DNA of 10,389 nucleotides, taken from the NCBI GenBank assembly GCA_029260955.1, contig JAJDCF010000068.1, positions 1 through 10,389 on the forward strand, in the 5' to 3' direction. Position 1 is the stretch's first letter, and each line of letters begins with the position of its first letter. Shown here one piece after another: positions 5,825-10,389 of the stretch. The notes beneath the pieces were generated by a model. The model worked only from the letters and a program-made list of their open reading frames with translations, made no database searches and was not told where the DNA came from. The DNA is from Patescibacteria group bacterium. Lineage in GTDB: Bacteria; Patescibacteriota; Gracilibacteria; UM-FILTER-43-11. Made by a program: the position numbers and the translations under genes.

Positions 5825-5880
5825 TGATGCACAAGGTTTGTGCAAGATCTGTGCAAACTTTGTGCAAGATCTGTGCATCA
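5825..5880. repeat. Iteron-like array: GTGCA every 11 bp
   Basis: GTGCA begins at 5840, 5851, 5862 and 5873, an exact 11-bp period. The 19-bp unit TTTGTGCAAGATCTGTGCA occurs twice, 22 bp apart. A reversed copy makes TGCACAA-GGT-TTGTGCA (5828-5844), and the ends are a perfect 9-bp inverted repeat, TGATGCACA (5825-5833) with TGTGCATCA (5872-5880). Sites phased by one helical turn place bound proteins on one DNA face, as in operators and plasmid iterons. The binder is unknown. Confidence 0.75.
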
Positions 5881-5944
5881 AAAAAACTACCCTCAAAAAA
5901 CACACCCTCCACTACCTACTTTTGCTTCAAATTATAAAAAATCA

Positions 5945-5974
5945 TTGACTCTAAGACCTCTTATTGGGTATCGT
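5945..5974 (+). promoter_or_regulatory. Candidate promoter upstream of tRNA-Ile
   Basis: TTGACT (5945-5950) and TATCGT (5969-5974) are 18 bp apart. The -35 is good and the -10 weak. The start near 5981 would give a leader of about 147 nt containing the stem element at 5998-6061. I see no better promoter nearer the tRNA. Confidence 0.4.
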
Positions 5975-5997
5975 AATCGCTGTCTGAATAAGCGGGG

Positions 5998-6061
5998 TCC
6001 TCGCAAAATTCAATCACAGTCCCACCTCGGTGGGACGAGACGGATTTTGTGGGGAAGAGGA
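5998..6061 (+). other. Nested stem-loop element upstream of tRNA-Ile
   Basis: GTCCCACC (6019-6026) and GGTGGGAC (6029-6036) are perfectly complementary, practically a 7-bp stem with a CTCG tetraloop. Around it CAAAAT (6004-6009) pairs with ATTTTG (6044-6049) and TCCTC (5998-6002) with GAGGA (6057-6061). Three nested stems suggest a folded RNA in the tRNA leader or a short independent RNA. It matches no family I know. Confidence 0.45.
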
Positions 6062-6127
6062 GGAACTTGCGGAAGCTGAAGTAAGCGATGAAAAGCGTTT
6101 ACGTAAGCTATAGCAAAGGGACGACGA

Positions 6128-6204
6128 GGGCGATTAGCTCAGCTGGTTAGAGCGCTACACTGATAATGTAGAGGTCGGAGGTTCAAGTCCTCCATCGCCC
6201 ACCA
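6128..6204 (+). tRNA. tRNA-Ile (anticodon GAU)
   Basis: A 77-nt cloverleaf with encoded CCA. The acceptor stem GGGCGAT/ATCGCCC is perfect, the D arm is GCTC/GAGC, the anticodon stem CTACA/TGTAG with loop CTGATAA (anticodon GAT), and the T arm GGAGG/CCTCC with TTCAAGT. It is the other tRNA usual in 16S-23S spacers, again on the strand opposite to the rRNA genes. A T5 run follows at about 6224-6228, but without a convincing hairpin. Confidence 0.98.
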
Positions 6205-6246
6205 ACCCACCCTAGATCGGCTTTTTCAAGCTATTTCATTATACTA

Positions 6247-6275
6247 TTGACAAAATAGCAAAATATAGGTAGAAT
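6247..6275 (+). promoter_or_regulatory. Promoter of the L,D-transpeptidase gene
   Basis: Exact TTGACA (6247-6252) and TAGAAT (6270-6275, one mismatch) are 17 bp apart. The start near 6282 is about 24 nt before the ATG. Confidence 0.8.
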
Positions 6276-6305
6276 ATCACTCTGAATTTAACTTTTACCC
6301 CTATT

Positions 6306-7226
6306 ATGCTACGAAAAGCCTTTCTTTTGCTTGTACTGCTCACACTACTCATTGCACCTCTAAATGCAGAAACACAAGCCAACCAAAGTCGCTGGAGTCT
6401 AGGAAACACCTACGAAATCAGCAGTAATACACTCACAGTTTATAGCCAGCCAGATATTCACTCTCAACCCGCATTCCACCTTTATAAGGGAATGGATATT
6501 AAACCTTCAGAGATTCAGAACTCCGATGGTTATAAATGGTTCAAATTAGCTAATAAAAACTATTGGGTGCCAGCTCTCGAACCAGGCGGAATCACACATC
6601 TAATCATAAAAACAAGCACTGATGCGAACTATATTGAGGACTATTATGGAGTCCTTGAAATGCCTCACAATTTTGCCGTAAAAATGGTCAAATATGCCGG
6701 AGCAAAAGGTCATATGGAAATCTACAAAAAAGTAGGTGAAGAATATGCGCTGCAGAGCAGCTACGACATAAGCTACCGCAAAGATGGTGAAAAAGACGAA
6801 TATGGAGACCTAAAAACAGTGGGCGGAAACGTTGTAAGGTACATGTACAGAACAACACGTAGCTCAATGAATGGCTGGGATGCATCTGGTGACAAATTTG
6901 GCGTTTTTAAGACCTCTTACCCCATGCCACACGATGGACTACCTCACCTTTTAGAGGGGCATATTTCGACTTATCAGTACAATAAATTACCAGCGATCAA
7001 TCAGCATTCAAACGGTGAATTCTACCCTCATCCAGGAAGCTATATGGGGGCAGATATAGTCCTTCACACCAAGCGCAAGGGCTCTAGAGGCTGTATAAAC
7101 ATCGAAAATGAAGCCATGGCCTACCTTTACCACGAAGATATGGCAACAGAGCTAGATCGAGAAATAATCCCTCTCGTGATTTATGATGAAGACGTAATTG
7201 CCCCACCCATCGGACAACTGATATAA
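6306..7226 (+). CDS. Secreted L,D-transpeptidase (YkuD domain) with SH3-like region
   Basis: A 306-residue exported protein. Residues 1-21 form a signal peptide: LRK, a hydrophobic core LLLVLLTLLIAPL, and a likely cleavage after NA. Residues 30-92 look like a bacterial SH3 domain (LTVYSQPD..., GYKWFKLANKNYWV), often used for wall binding. The YkuD catalytic domain follows from about 100, ending in IVLHTKRKGSRGCINI: His254 and Cys263 fit the family's H...SHGC[IV][RN] active site, with Arg in place of the usual second His. These enzymes make 3-3 peptidoglycan cross-links or attach proteins, using a cysteine acyl-enzyme outside the membrane. ATG start without Shine-Dalgarno; own strong promoter. 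TAA and TAG stops lie in tandem. The next gene, 28 bp downstream, is an envelope acyltransferase-like protein whose promoter lies inside this 3' end. Confidence 0.9.
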   Translation: MLRKAFLLLVLLTLLIAPLNAETQANQSRWSLGNTYEISSNTLTVYSQPDIHSQPAFHLYKGMDIKPSEIQNSDGYKWFKLANKNYWVPALEPGGITHLIIKTSTDANYIEDYYGVLEMPHNFAVKMVKYAGAKGHMEIYKKVGEEYALQSSYDISYRKDGEKDEYGDLKTVGGNVVRYMYRTTRSSMNGWDASGDKFGVFKTSYPMPHDGLPHLLEGHISTYQYNKLPAINQHSNGEFYPHPGSYMGADIVLHTKRKGSRGCINIENEAMAYLYHEDMATELDREIIPLVIYDEDVIAPPIGQLI

Positions 7227-7227
7227 T
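7198..7227 (+). promoter_or_regulatory. Internal promoter for the DUF1624 gene
   Basis: TTGCCC (7198-7203) and a perfect TATAAT (7222-7227) are 18 bp apart; the -10 overlaps the stop codon of the transpeptidase gene. The start near 7234 is about 21 nt before the ATG at 7255. Confidence 0.5.
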
Positions 7228-7254
7228 AGCCCCGAAAACTAGTCAATTTTGGGC

Positions 7255-7986
7255 ATGAAACAGCTACCGGAAGAAAAGACTCAAAGGCTTTGGGAACTTG
7301 ATGCTCTTAGGGGCATAGCAATTGTTCTCATGGTTCTTTTTCATATAGTTTTTGACCTAAGAACCTTCTTTGGATTTGATCAGCTTAGTTATCACGAAGG
7401 CTTTTGGTACTACGAAGGCAGAATAGCTGCCATTATATTCATTGTGCTGGTTGGCGTGGTCAGCAGCCTTATTCATCAAAAAAATGACCACACAGTAGCC
7501 CTACAAAAGAATAGCTACCGCGGCCTAAGGCTTATTGGTCTGGGGCTAATTATTACGCTCGTTACCTTCATACTGGCACGCGAAAACACCATATGGTTCG
7601 GAATTCTTCACTTTCTAGGCCTATCTATTTTGATAAGCATACCCCTGAATCGGTTCAAATGGCCAAATATAATGCTAGCAAGCATTCTGTTTGTAGGATA
7701 CATACCAATAGGAACCATATACACTGATGGATATTTGGGGCTTATATTTGGCATTTTACCCCCTAGTTTTGCCTCATTTGACCACTACGCCCTAATTCCC
7801 TGGTTAGGGTACGTACTCATCGGCATTGCCCTTGGAAACTGGCTGTACTCAAGCGGAAAACCCATTGTAAAACGAAAACCCGTATACATCGAAAAAAAGC
7901 TGATGATAATCGGCAAATATTCACTATGGATATATCTGCTTCATCAGCCAATTATTTTAGGGCTACTTTGGATTATTTTGAGATAA
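7255..7986 (+). CDS. DUF1624 / HGSNAT-type membrane acyltransferase
   Basis: A 243-residue polytopic membrane protein with about seven helices. RLWELDALRGIAIVLMVLFH (11-30) is the hallmark opening of the heparan-alpha-glucosaminide N-acetyltransferase catalytic domain (DUF1624, PF07786), with the conserved RG and H30. FGILHFLGLS (115-124, H119), DHYALIPWLGYVLIGIALG (176-194) and YSLWIYLLHQP (222-232, H230) are the other family blocks. The human member moves an acetyl group from acetyl-CoA across the lysosomal membrane to a sugar amine. Bacterial members are poorly studied, and acetylation of an envelope glycan is inferred, helped by the adjacent L,D-transpeptidase. A TTG two codons earlier is possible, but ATG at 7255 is preferred. 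No Shine-Dalgarno. The stop codon overlaps the T tract of a convergent terminator. Confidence 0.85.
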   Translation: MKQLPEEKTQRLWELDALRGIAIVLMVLFHIVFDLRTFFGFDQLSYHEGFWYYEGRIAAIIFIVLVGVVSSLIHQKNDHTVALQKNSYRGLRLIGLGLIITLVTFILARENTIWFGILHFLGLSILISIPLNRFKWPNIMLASILFVGYIPIGTIYTDGYLGLIFGILPPSFASFDHYALIPWLGYVLIGIALGNWLYSSGKPIVKRKPVYIEKKLMIIGKYSLWIYLLHQPIILGLLWIILR

Positions 7987-8036
7987 AAAAAAAGGGGGTG
8001 GTGTGTTCCGCGCGCTGCGCGACACACACCTACCCC
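7985..8036 (-). terminator. Very strong intrinsic terminator of the 44-aa gene
   Basis: On the minus strand GGGG, GGTGTGT and CGCGC pair with GCGCG, ACACACC and CCCC across small internal mismatches, with a 3-base loop, and are followed by nine T (7985-7993). It ends transcription of the GC-rich small gene 18 bases after its stop codon. Its T tract overlaps the stop codon of the convergent DUF1624 gene. Confidence 0.9.
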
Positions 8037-8054
8037 GGTGGTTGTCCGATTATT

Positions 8055-8189
8055 CTAGCCGATGGCCTGTGCCACGACCACGAACGCGAAGAGCACGTTC
8101 CAAGCGATCAGCGCCAGTGCCGCCTTGTGGGCGAGATGGGGGGTGCTGTCGGTGGTGGTGGTCGAGTCGATCGAAACGGCGAGCTTCAT
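8055..8189 (-). CDS. GC-rich 44-aa membrane peptide, unrecognised
   Basis: A 44-codon ORF. The peptide has a polar, Ser/Thr-rich N-terminus (MKLAVSIDSTTTTDS) and one C-terminal membrane helix, about 23-43 (AALALIAWNVLFAFVVVAQA). Three signals support a real gene: GAGGAGG exactly 8 bases before the ATG (8198-8204), a very strong terminator right after the stop, and consistent codon bias, since all but five of 44 codons end in G or C. This differs sharply from the A/T-rich, Shine-Dalgarno-less genes around it and suggests recent transfer or unusually high expression. The leader carries three hairpins (8213-8267). I know no family for it. Its size and topology recall small membrane-active peptides, such as type I toxins, but no antisense RNA promoter was found, so this is only a hypothesis. 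It might also be foreign DNA from assembly error. Confidence 0.72.
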   Translation of the reverse strand: MKLAVSIDSTTTTDSTPHLAHKAALALIAWNVLFAFVVVAQAIG

Positions 8190-8197
8190 GTGTTTTG

Positions 8198-8204
8198 CCT
8201 CCTC
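8198..8204 (-). promoter_or_regulatory. Shine-Dalgarno of the 44-aa gene
   Basis: GAGGAGG, 8 bases from the ATG at 8187-8189, is complementary to the CCTCC of the 16S 3' end at 10296-10300. It is the only strong site I find before any gene in this window. GCCT/AGGC around it could form a small hairpin that hides it. Confidence 0.8.
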
Positions 8205-8212
8205 AGGCATCG

Positions 8213-8267
8213 GTCTAGAGAAAGTCTAGACAACAAGTTAGCTCTGATATTTCAGAGACAATTTGTC
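8213..8267 (-). promoter_or_regulatory. Hairpin-rich leader of the 44-aa gene
   Basis: Three perfect inverted repeats lie in a row: GTCTAGA/TCTAGAC (8213-8231, 5-base loop), CTCTGA/TCAGAG (8242-8257, 4-base loop) and GACAA/TTGTC (8257-8267). All would be in the 5' leader of the minus-strand mRNA. No good sigma-70 promoter is recognised upstream. They may be regulatory RNA stems or protein-binding palindromes. Confidence 0.5.
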
Positions 8268-8373
8268 ATCCAGACTGGCTAGCAGATCGGACATCAGCAC
8301 TCAAAAAATCTATGCACACCATTGGGTGACAAGACTCAGAATTGAGCACTTATTTAAGACCTGCTTAGTACCT

Positions 8374-8412
8374 AAAATGTTAAAGGGCAACTTTGTAGCC
8401 ATACTTTAACAT
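8374..8412 (-). terminator. Candidate terminator of queG
   Basis: ATGTTAAAG (8377-8385) and CTTTAACAT (8404-8412) form a perfect 9-bp stem with an inner GGC/GCC. On the minus strand four T follow the stem. It lies 16 bases past the queG stop codon. The short T tract makes it weaker than the others in this window. Confidence 0.55.
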
Positions 8413-8427
8413 GTTATTACTATTCTG

Positions 8428-9471
8428 TCAAGTCTTTAAATGAATCTCTTTTATAGCCCAATCAGCATGCTCTTTTAGCATCCCATCGTCTTCACGCTCA
8501 ACCACCGCCTTAAGCGCAGGAATAAGCGATTTATCACCACTATTACCAGCCACAACGCAGGCATTTCTAATAAGCCCACGGCGCTTCGCACGCATAATTG
8601 GCTTGCCGGCAAAACGCTCCAAAAACCGTTCATCAGTTTCAATTGCCAAAATCTCAGCCAAAGCCAAATGATCCCCCACCCCACTTTCGGCCTTCAGCTC
8701 ATCAATCCGAATTTCCTGCTTTCCTGCTCGACCTTCGTTAAAAGGACAAACTTCCTGACATATATCACAACCAAATAAGCGATTGCCAATTAGCGGCCGC
8801 ATTTCAAGCGGAATCCCCTCTCTGTTTTCGATGGTTAGATAAGCTATACAGCGCCTCGCATCGATCACCCTGGGCCCCACAATGGCCCCTGTAGGGCAAG
8901 CAGAGATGCATTTGGTACAATCCCCACAACTCGGCATACGACGCTTTTCAGTGGCCGGGAGCTCTGCATTGGTCATTAAGGTGGCAATAAAGAAGTAACT
9001 ACCCTTAGAAGGGTCAATTAAATTGGTATTTTTGCCAAAAAAACCCAATCCAGCCACTTCAGCAAGTACGCGATCAACCGTAGGCCCGCTGTCTACCGAA
9101 ACATAGGTAGAAATAGCTGAATCTTGCGCTTTTAACCAATCAGAAAGTGCCACAAGCCTCTTTTTAAGAATTTTGTGGTAATCTCGCCCACGCGCATACC
9201 GAGCTACATTCCCCTGCCCCTGTGACCCATACCATGCCTGAAGCACAATCACAGACTGCACATCAGGTAGCTTATTTTCAGGATGGTATCGATCCTTTTT
9301 CATGGCCTCTAAATAGCCCATATCCGCCTGAAAACCACGCTTAATCCAGCCCTCGAAAATGCCTTCATGTCTTTTTAAAGCCACCTCAACTTCCGAAATA
9401 GAGGAAATACCGTAACCAGACCATCCCTGGCTTTCTATAAACGCCTTTAATGTAGCCGAATTAATAGTCAT
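8428..9471 (-). CDS. queG: Epoxyqueuosine reductase QueG
   Basis: A 347-residue enzyme of the last step of queuosine synthesis: cobalamin-dependent reduction of epoxyqueuosine to queuosine at position 34 of tRNA-Asp, -Asn, -His and -Tyr. DSGPTVDRVLAEVAGLGFFGKNT (127-149) is the signature with the catalytic Asp (D133). Two 4Fe-4S clusters are encoded by C182xxC185xxC188xxxC192P and by C208 with C235xxC238xxxC242P. Residues from about 285 form a helical HEAT-like C-terminal region that binds tRNA. The length is normal. The stop is TGA, showing that UGA is not reassigned. A minus-strand TATACT (9478-9483) lies 6 bases before the ATG with no good -35, so this mRNA may also be leaderless. It is divergent from the channel gene. 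No other queuosine gene is in the window, so the precursor may be salvaged or made elsewhere. Confidence 0.97.
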   Translation of the reverse strand: MTINSATLKAFIESQGWSGYGISSISEVEVALKRHEGIFEGWIKRGFQADMGYLEAMKKDRYHPENKLPDVQSVIVLQAWYGSQGQGNVARYARGRDYHKILKKRLVALSDWLKAQDSAISTYVSVDSGPTVDRVLAEVAGLGFFGKNTNLIDPSKGSYFFIATLMTNAELPATEKRRMPSCGDCTKCISACPTGAIVGPRVIDARRCIAYLTIENREGIPLEMRPLIGNRLFGCDICQEVCPFNEGRAGKQEIRIDELKAESGVGDHLALAEILAIETDERFLERFAGKPIMRAKRRGLIRNACVVAGNSGDKSLIPALKAVVEREDDGMLKEHADWAIKEIHLKT

Positions 9472-9488
9472 GAAATGAGTATATAGTA

Positions 9489-9517
9489 TTTACATCAATA
9501 TAACTTTATGTTATAAT
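9489..9517 (+). promoter_or_regulatory. Promoter of the potassium channel gene
   Basis: TTTACA (9489-9494) and a perfect TATAAT (9512-9517) are 17 bp apart, with TGT before the -10. The start near 9524 is 18 nt before the ATG. An inverted repeat TATAAC-TTTAT-GTTATA (9499-9515) covers the spacer and -10 and could be an operator shared with queG. Confidence 0.75.
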
Positions 9518-9541
9518 TATAGGATAAATATATAAACACAA

Positions 9542-10144
9542 ATGACTAAAAAGCAGCTACGACAAGATATGATCTTACTTGTATCAGCAGTACTAATCGT
9601 ACTGGTTATCGGAGCTGTTGTATTTAGCTTTCTTGAAGGTTGGAACATGATAGATTCTTTCTATTTTGTAACCATGACTGCCACAACAGTGGGCTATGGA
9701 GATTTTACCCCAACAACCCAAGTATCCAAGATTGTCACTATCCTTTTTGCGTTTTCTATCATTCCTTTTGTGCTTTATGCCTTCACGGCAGTGGCCAAAT
9801 CTCAAATCGCAAAGGTATACACCAAAGTCCATCACCTGGAGCGCAAACAGCTAGAACAGGCAGATGAAATTGACAAGGCTGAACGCAAGCTAAGGCGTCA
9901 AAAAACCCTGATCAAACAACAGGAAGGAGAACTTGATATACAACAGGGCAAAGCTAAAAAGCAGGTCAAAGCTATTCACGAACAAGAAATAGAACTGGCA
10001 GAACACGACAAAGCCATAAAAACCCAAAAAAGAAAAATGCGTGAGCAGGCAAAAATTAACAAAGAACAGGAATCAGAGCTTTCTGAACATGACAAAGAAC
10101 TGGAGGTTGTGGAAGATATTATGGAAAAAGAACTTAATAAATAA
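9542..10144 (+). CDS. Two-helix potassium channel with a long coiled-coil tail
   Basis: A 200-residue protein of the Ion_trans_2 (KcsA/MthK pore) type. Helix 1 spans about 10-30, the pore helix about 37-47, and the selectivity filter TVGYGD 49-54 is the exact K+ signature. Helix 2 spans about 62-85. The tail, about 93-199, is highly charged, rich in K, E and Q, without proline or glycine runs, and reads as a continuous coiled coil with internal repeats (ELAEHDKA near 151, ELSEHDKE near 179). There is no RCK/TrkA-N domain or voltage sensor, so gating must differ from MthK. The helix bundle may assemble the tetramer, as the KcsA C-terminal helices do, but it is much longer. ATG start with own promoter, no Shine-Dalgarno. 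It ends 148 bases from the 16S 3' end, with a terminator between. Confidence 0.93.
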   Translation: MTKKQLRQDMILLVSAVLIVLVIGAVVFSFLEGWNMIDSFYFVTMTATTVGYGDFTPTTQVSKIVTILFAFSIIPFVLYAFTAVAKSQIAKVYTKVHHLERKQLEQADEIDKAERKLRRQKTLIKQQEGELDIQQGKAKKQVKAIHEQEIELAEHDKAIKTQKRKMREQAKINKEQESELSEHDKELEVVEDIMEKELNK

Positions 10145-10145
10145 A

Positions 10146-10173
10146 CCTAGCTCGTAAGTGAGCCAGGCTTTTT
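10146..10173. terminator. Bidirectional terminator between channel gene and 16S trailer
   Basis: CCT-A-GCTC (10146-10153) pairs with GAGC-C-AGG (10160-10167), loop GTAAGT. On the plus strand T5 follows (10169-10173). On the minus strand the stem is followed by a T-rich TTTATTTATT. It would stop the channel mRNA and also 16S transcription, cutting 16S from 23S. Confidence 0.65.
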
Positions 10174-10239
10174 AGGTACGCTTGCAATCTAAATGCAGTA
10201 CAGAGACAGAGTTTAGTTTCTAGAGTAGTAACGACCATA

Positions 10240-10278
10240 AGTAAGTTGATTCCGGTCATACTCGCATCCGGACTTACT
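10240..10278 (-). other. Hairpin in the 16S rRNA 3' trailer
   Basis: AGTAAGT (10240-10246) pairs with ACTTACT (10272-10278), and CCGG (10252-10255) with CCGG (10268-10271), leaving a 5-base bulge. It begins 14 bases past the 16S 3' end in the precursor. A local trailer stem could be a processing site; this is inferred. Confidence 0.5.
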
Positions 10279-10292
10279 ATGTTATCTCCTTA

Positions 10293-10389
10293 AAAGGAGG
10301 TGATCCATCCGCAGGTTCTCCTACGGATACCTTGTTACGACTTCATCCCAATCAATGGTTTTACCTTAGGCACCCTCCCCGAGAGGATA
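10293..10389 (-). rRNA. rrs: 16S ribosomal RNA, 3' end (continues beyond the right edge)
   Basis: The reverse complement ends in GTCGTAACAAGGTATCCG, then helix 45 (GTAGG-AGAA-CCTGC), then GGATCACCTCCTTT. The anti-Shine-Dalgarno CCTCC (10296-10300) is intact. Helix 45 carries an AGAA loop where E. coli has GGAA; the two adenines modified by KsgA are kept. Just after the mature end, the precursor contains AAGGAG, which can pair with CTCCTT of the end itself. Only 97 bases are inside the window. Confidence 0.98.

Larger units (their letters stand above)
5744..6127. other. 384-base gene-free stretch before tRNA-Ile
   Basis: No convincing protein gene was found; a 79-codon open frame on the plus strand overlaps the repeats and hairpins, and its product is low complexity. 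The stretch contains the consensus promoter of the minus-strand unit (5750-5777), a short inverted repeat TACCT/AGGTA (5802-5815), the iteron-like array (5825-5880), a G-free A/C-rich run (5880-5924), a candidate plus promoter (5945-5974), a nested stem element (5998-6061) and a purine-rich segment running into the tRNA. Confidence 0.6.

Noticed and set aside
5825..5880. CRISPR array
   Set aside because: The repeat period is 11/22 bp, far shorter than repeat plus spacer units, the intervening bases are also repeated, and there are no cas genes.
6019..6050. T-box-like GGTGGGAC motif upstream of tRNA-Ile
   Set aside because: The T-box core (GGTGGNACCGCG) is not matched past GGTGGGAC, there is no specifier stem or aminoacylation-linked protein gene downstream, and the bases are used in a perfect local hairpin.
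7926..8282. 118-aa and 71-aa plus-strand open frames over the GC-rich segment
   Set aside because: They are antisense shadows: no family features, rich in Arg/Gly/Cys, and they read through a terminator and the end of the DUF1624 gene. The minus-strand 44-aa ORF has the Shine-Dalgarno, codon bias and terminator.
8428..8430. Alternative genetic code (UGA as glycine)
   Set aside because: queG ends at a family-typical length with TGA, and no gene needs in-frame UGA read as an amino acid.

Overview
This window spans the gap between the two large rRNA genes of one bacterium. The left edge is the 5' part of a 23S rRNA gene and the right edge is the 3' end of a 16S rRNA gene. Both are on the minus strand and in the usual 16S-to-23S order, but about 10 kb apart. 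The organism is most likely a Candidate Phyla Radiation (Patescibacteria) bacterium. The reasons are the unlinked rRNA genes, the 16S 3'-end sequence, the many short membrane proteins, the lack of Shine-Dalgarno sequences before nearly all genes, and the compact layout with promoters packed between genes. UGA is a normal stop (it ends queG), so the UGA=Gly code of Gracilibacteria/Absconditabacteria does not apply. The exact lineage cannot be fixed from this sequence.

Left part (1-3035). After the 23S 5' end comes a 680-base gene-free stretch that holds two candidate minus-strand promoters, one with A/T tracts like an UP element, and several hairpins; it looks like an independent 23S promoter and leader. 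Then come an 81-aa two-helix membrane protein (-), a 128-aa four-helix membrane protein (+) with a clear terminator, tRNA-Ala(UGC) (+) with its own near-consensus promoter, and a minus-strand pair of a DoxX-type membrane protein and a flavodoxin-fold NAD(P)H:quinone oxidoreductase-like protein.

Middle (3095-6204). There is a 296-aa protein with weak resemblance to kinase folds (+), then an overlapping minus-strand pair: a small ParB/sulfiredoxin-fold-like protein and a DEAD-box RNA helicase. The pair is driven by a perfect-consensus promoter so close to the ATG that the mRNA should be leaderless. Upstream of it lies an iteron-like array, with GTGCA repeated every 11 bp. tRNA-Ile(GAU) (+) follows a nested stem element.

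Right part (6247-10389). A secreted L,D-transpeptidase and a DUF1624/HGSNAT-type membrane acyltransferase form a plus-strand pair, a cell-envelope theme. Next is a GC-rich 44-aa membrane-peptide gene (-) with the only strong Shine-Dalgarno in the window, a hairpin-rich leader and a very strong terminator. Then come queG (tRNA queuosine synthesis, -) and a two-helix potassium channel with a long coiled-coil tail (+). A bidirectional terminator separates the channel from the 16S 3' end.

The order 16S - tRNA-Ile - tRNA-Ala - 23S of a classical rrn operon is preserved, but the operon is opened by about 10 kb of unrelated genes and both tRNAs point the opposite way with respect to the rRNAs. Terminators and private promoters support separate transcription of each RNA gene.
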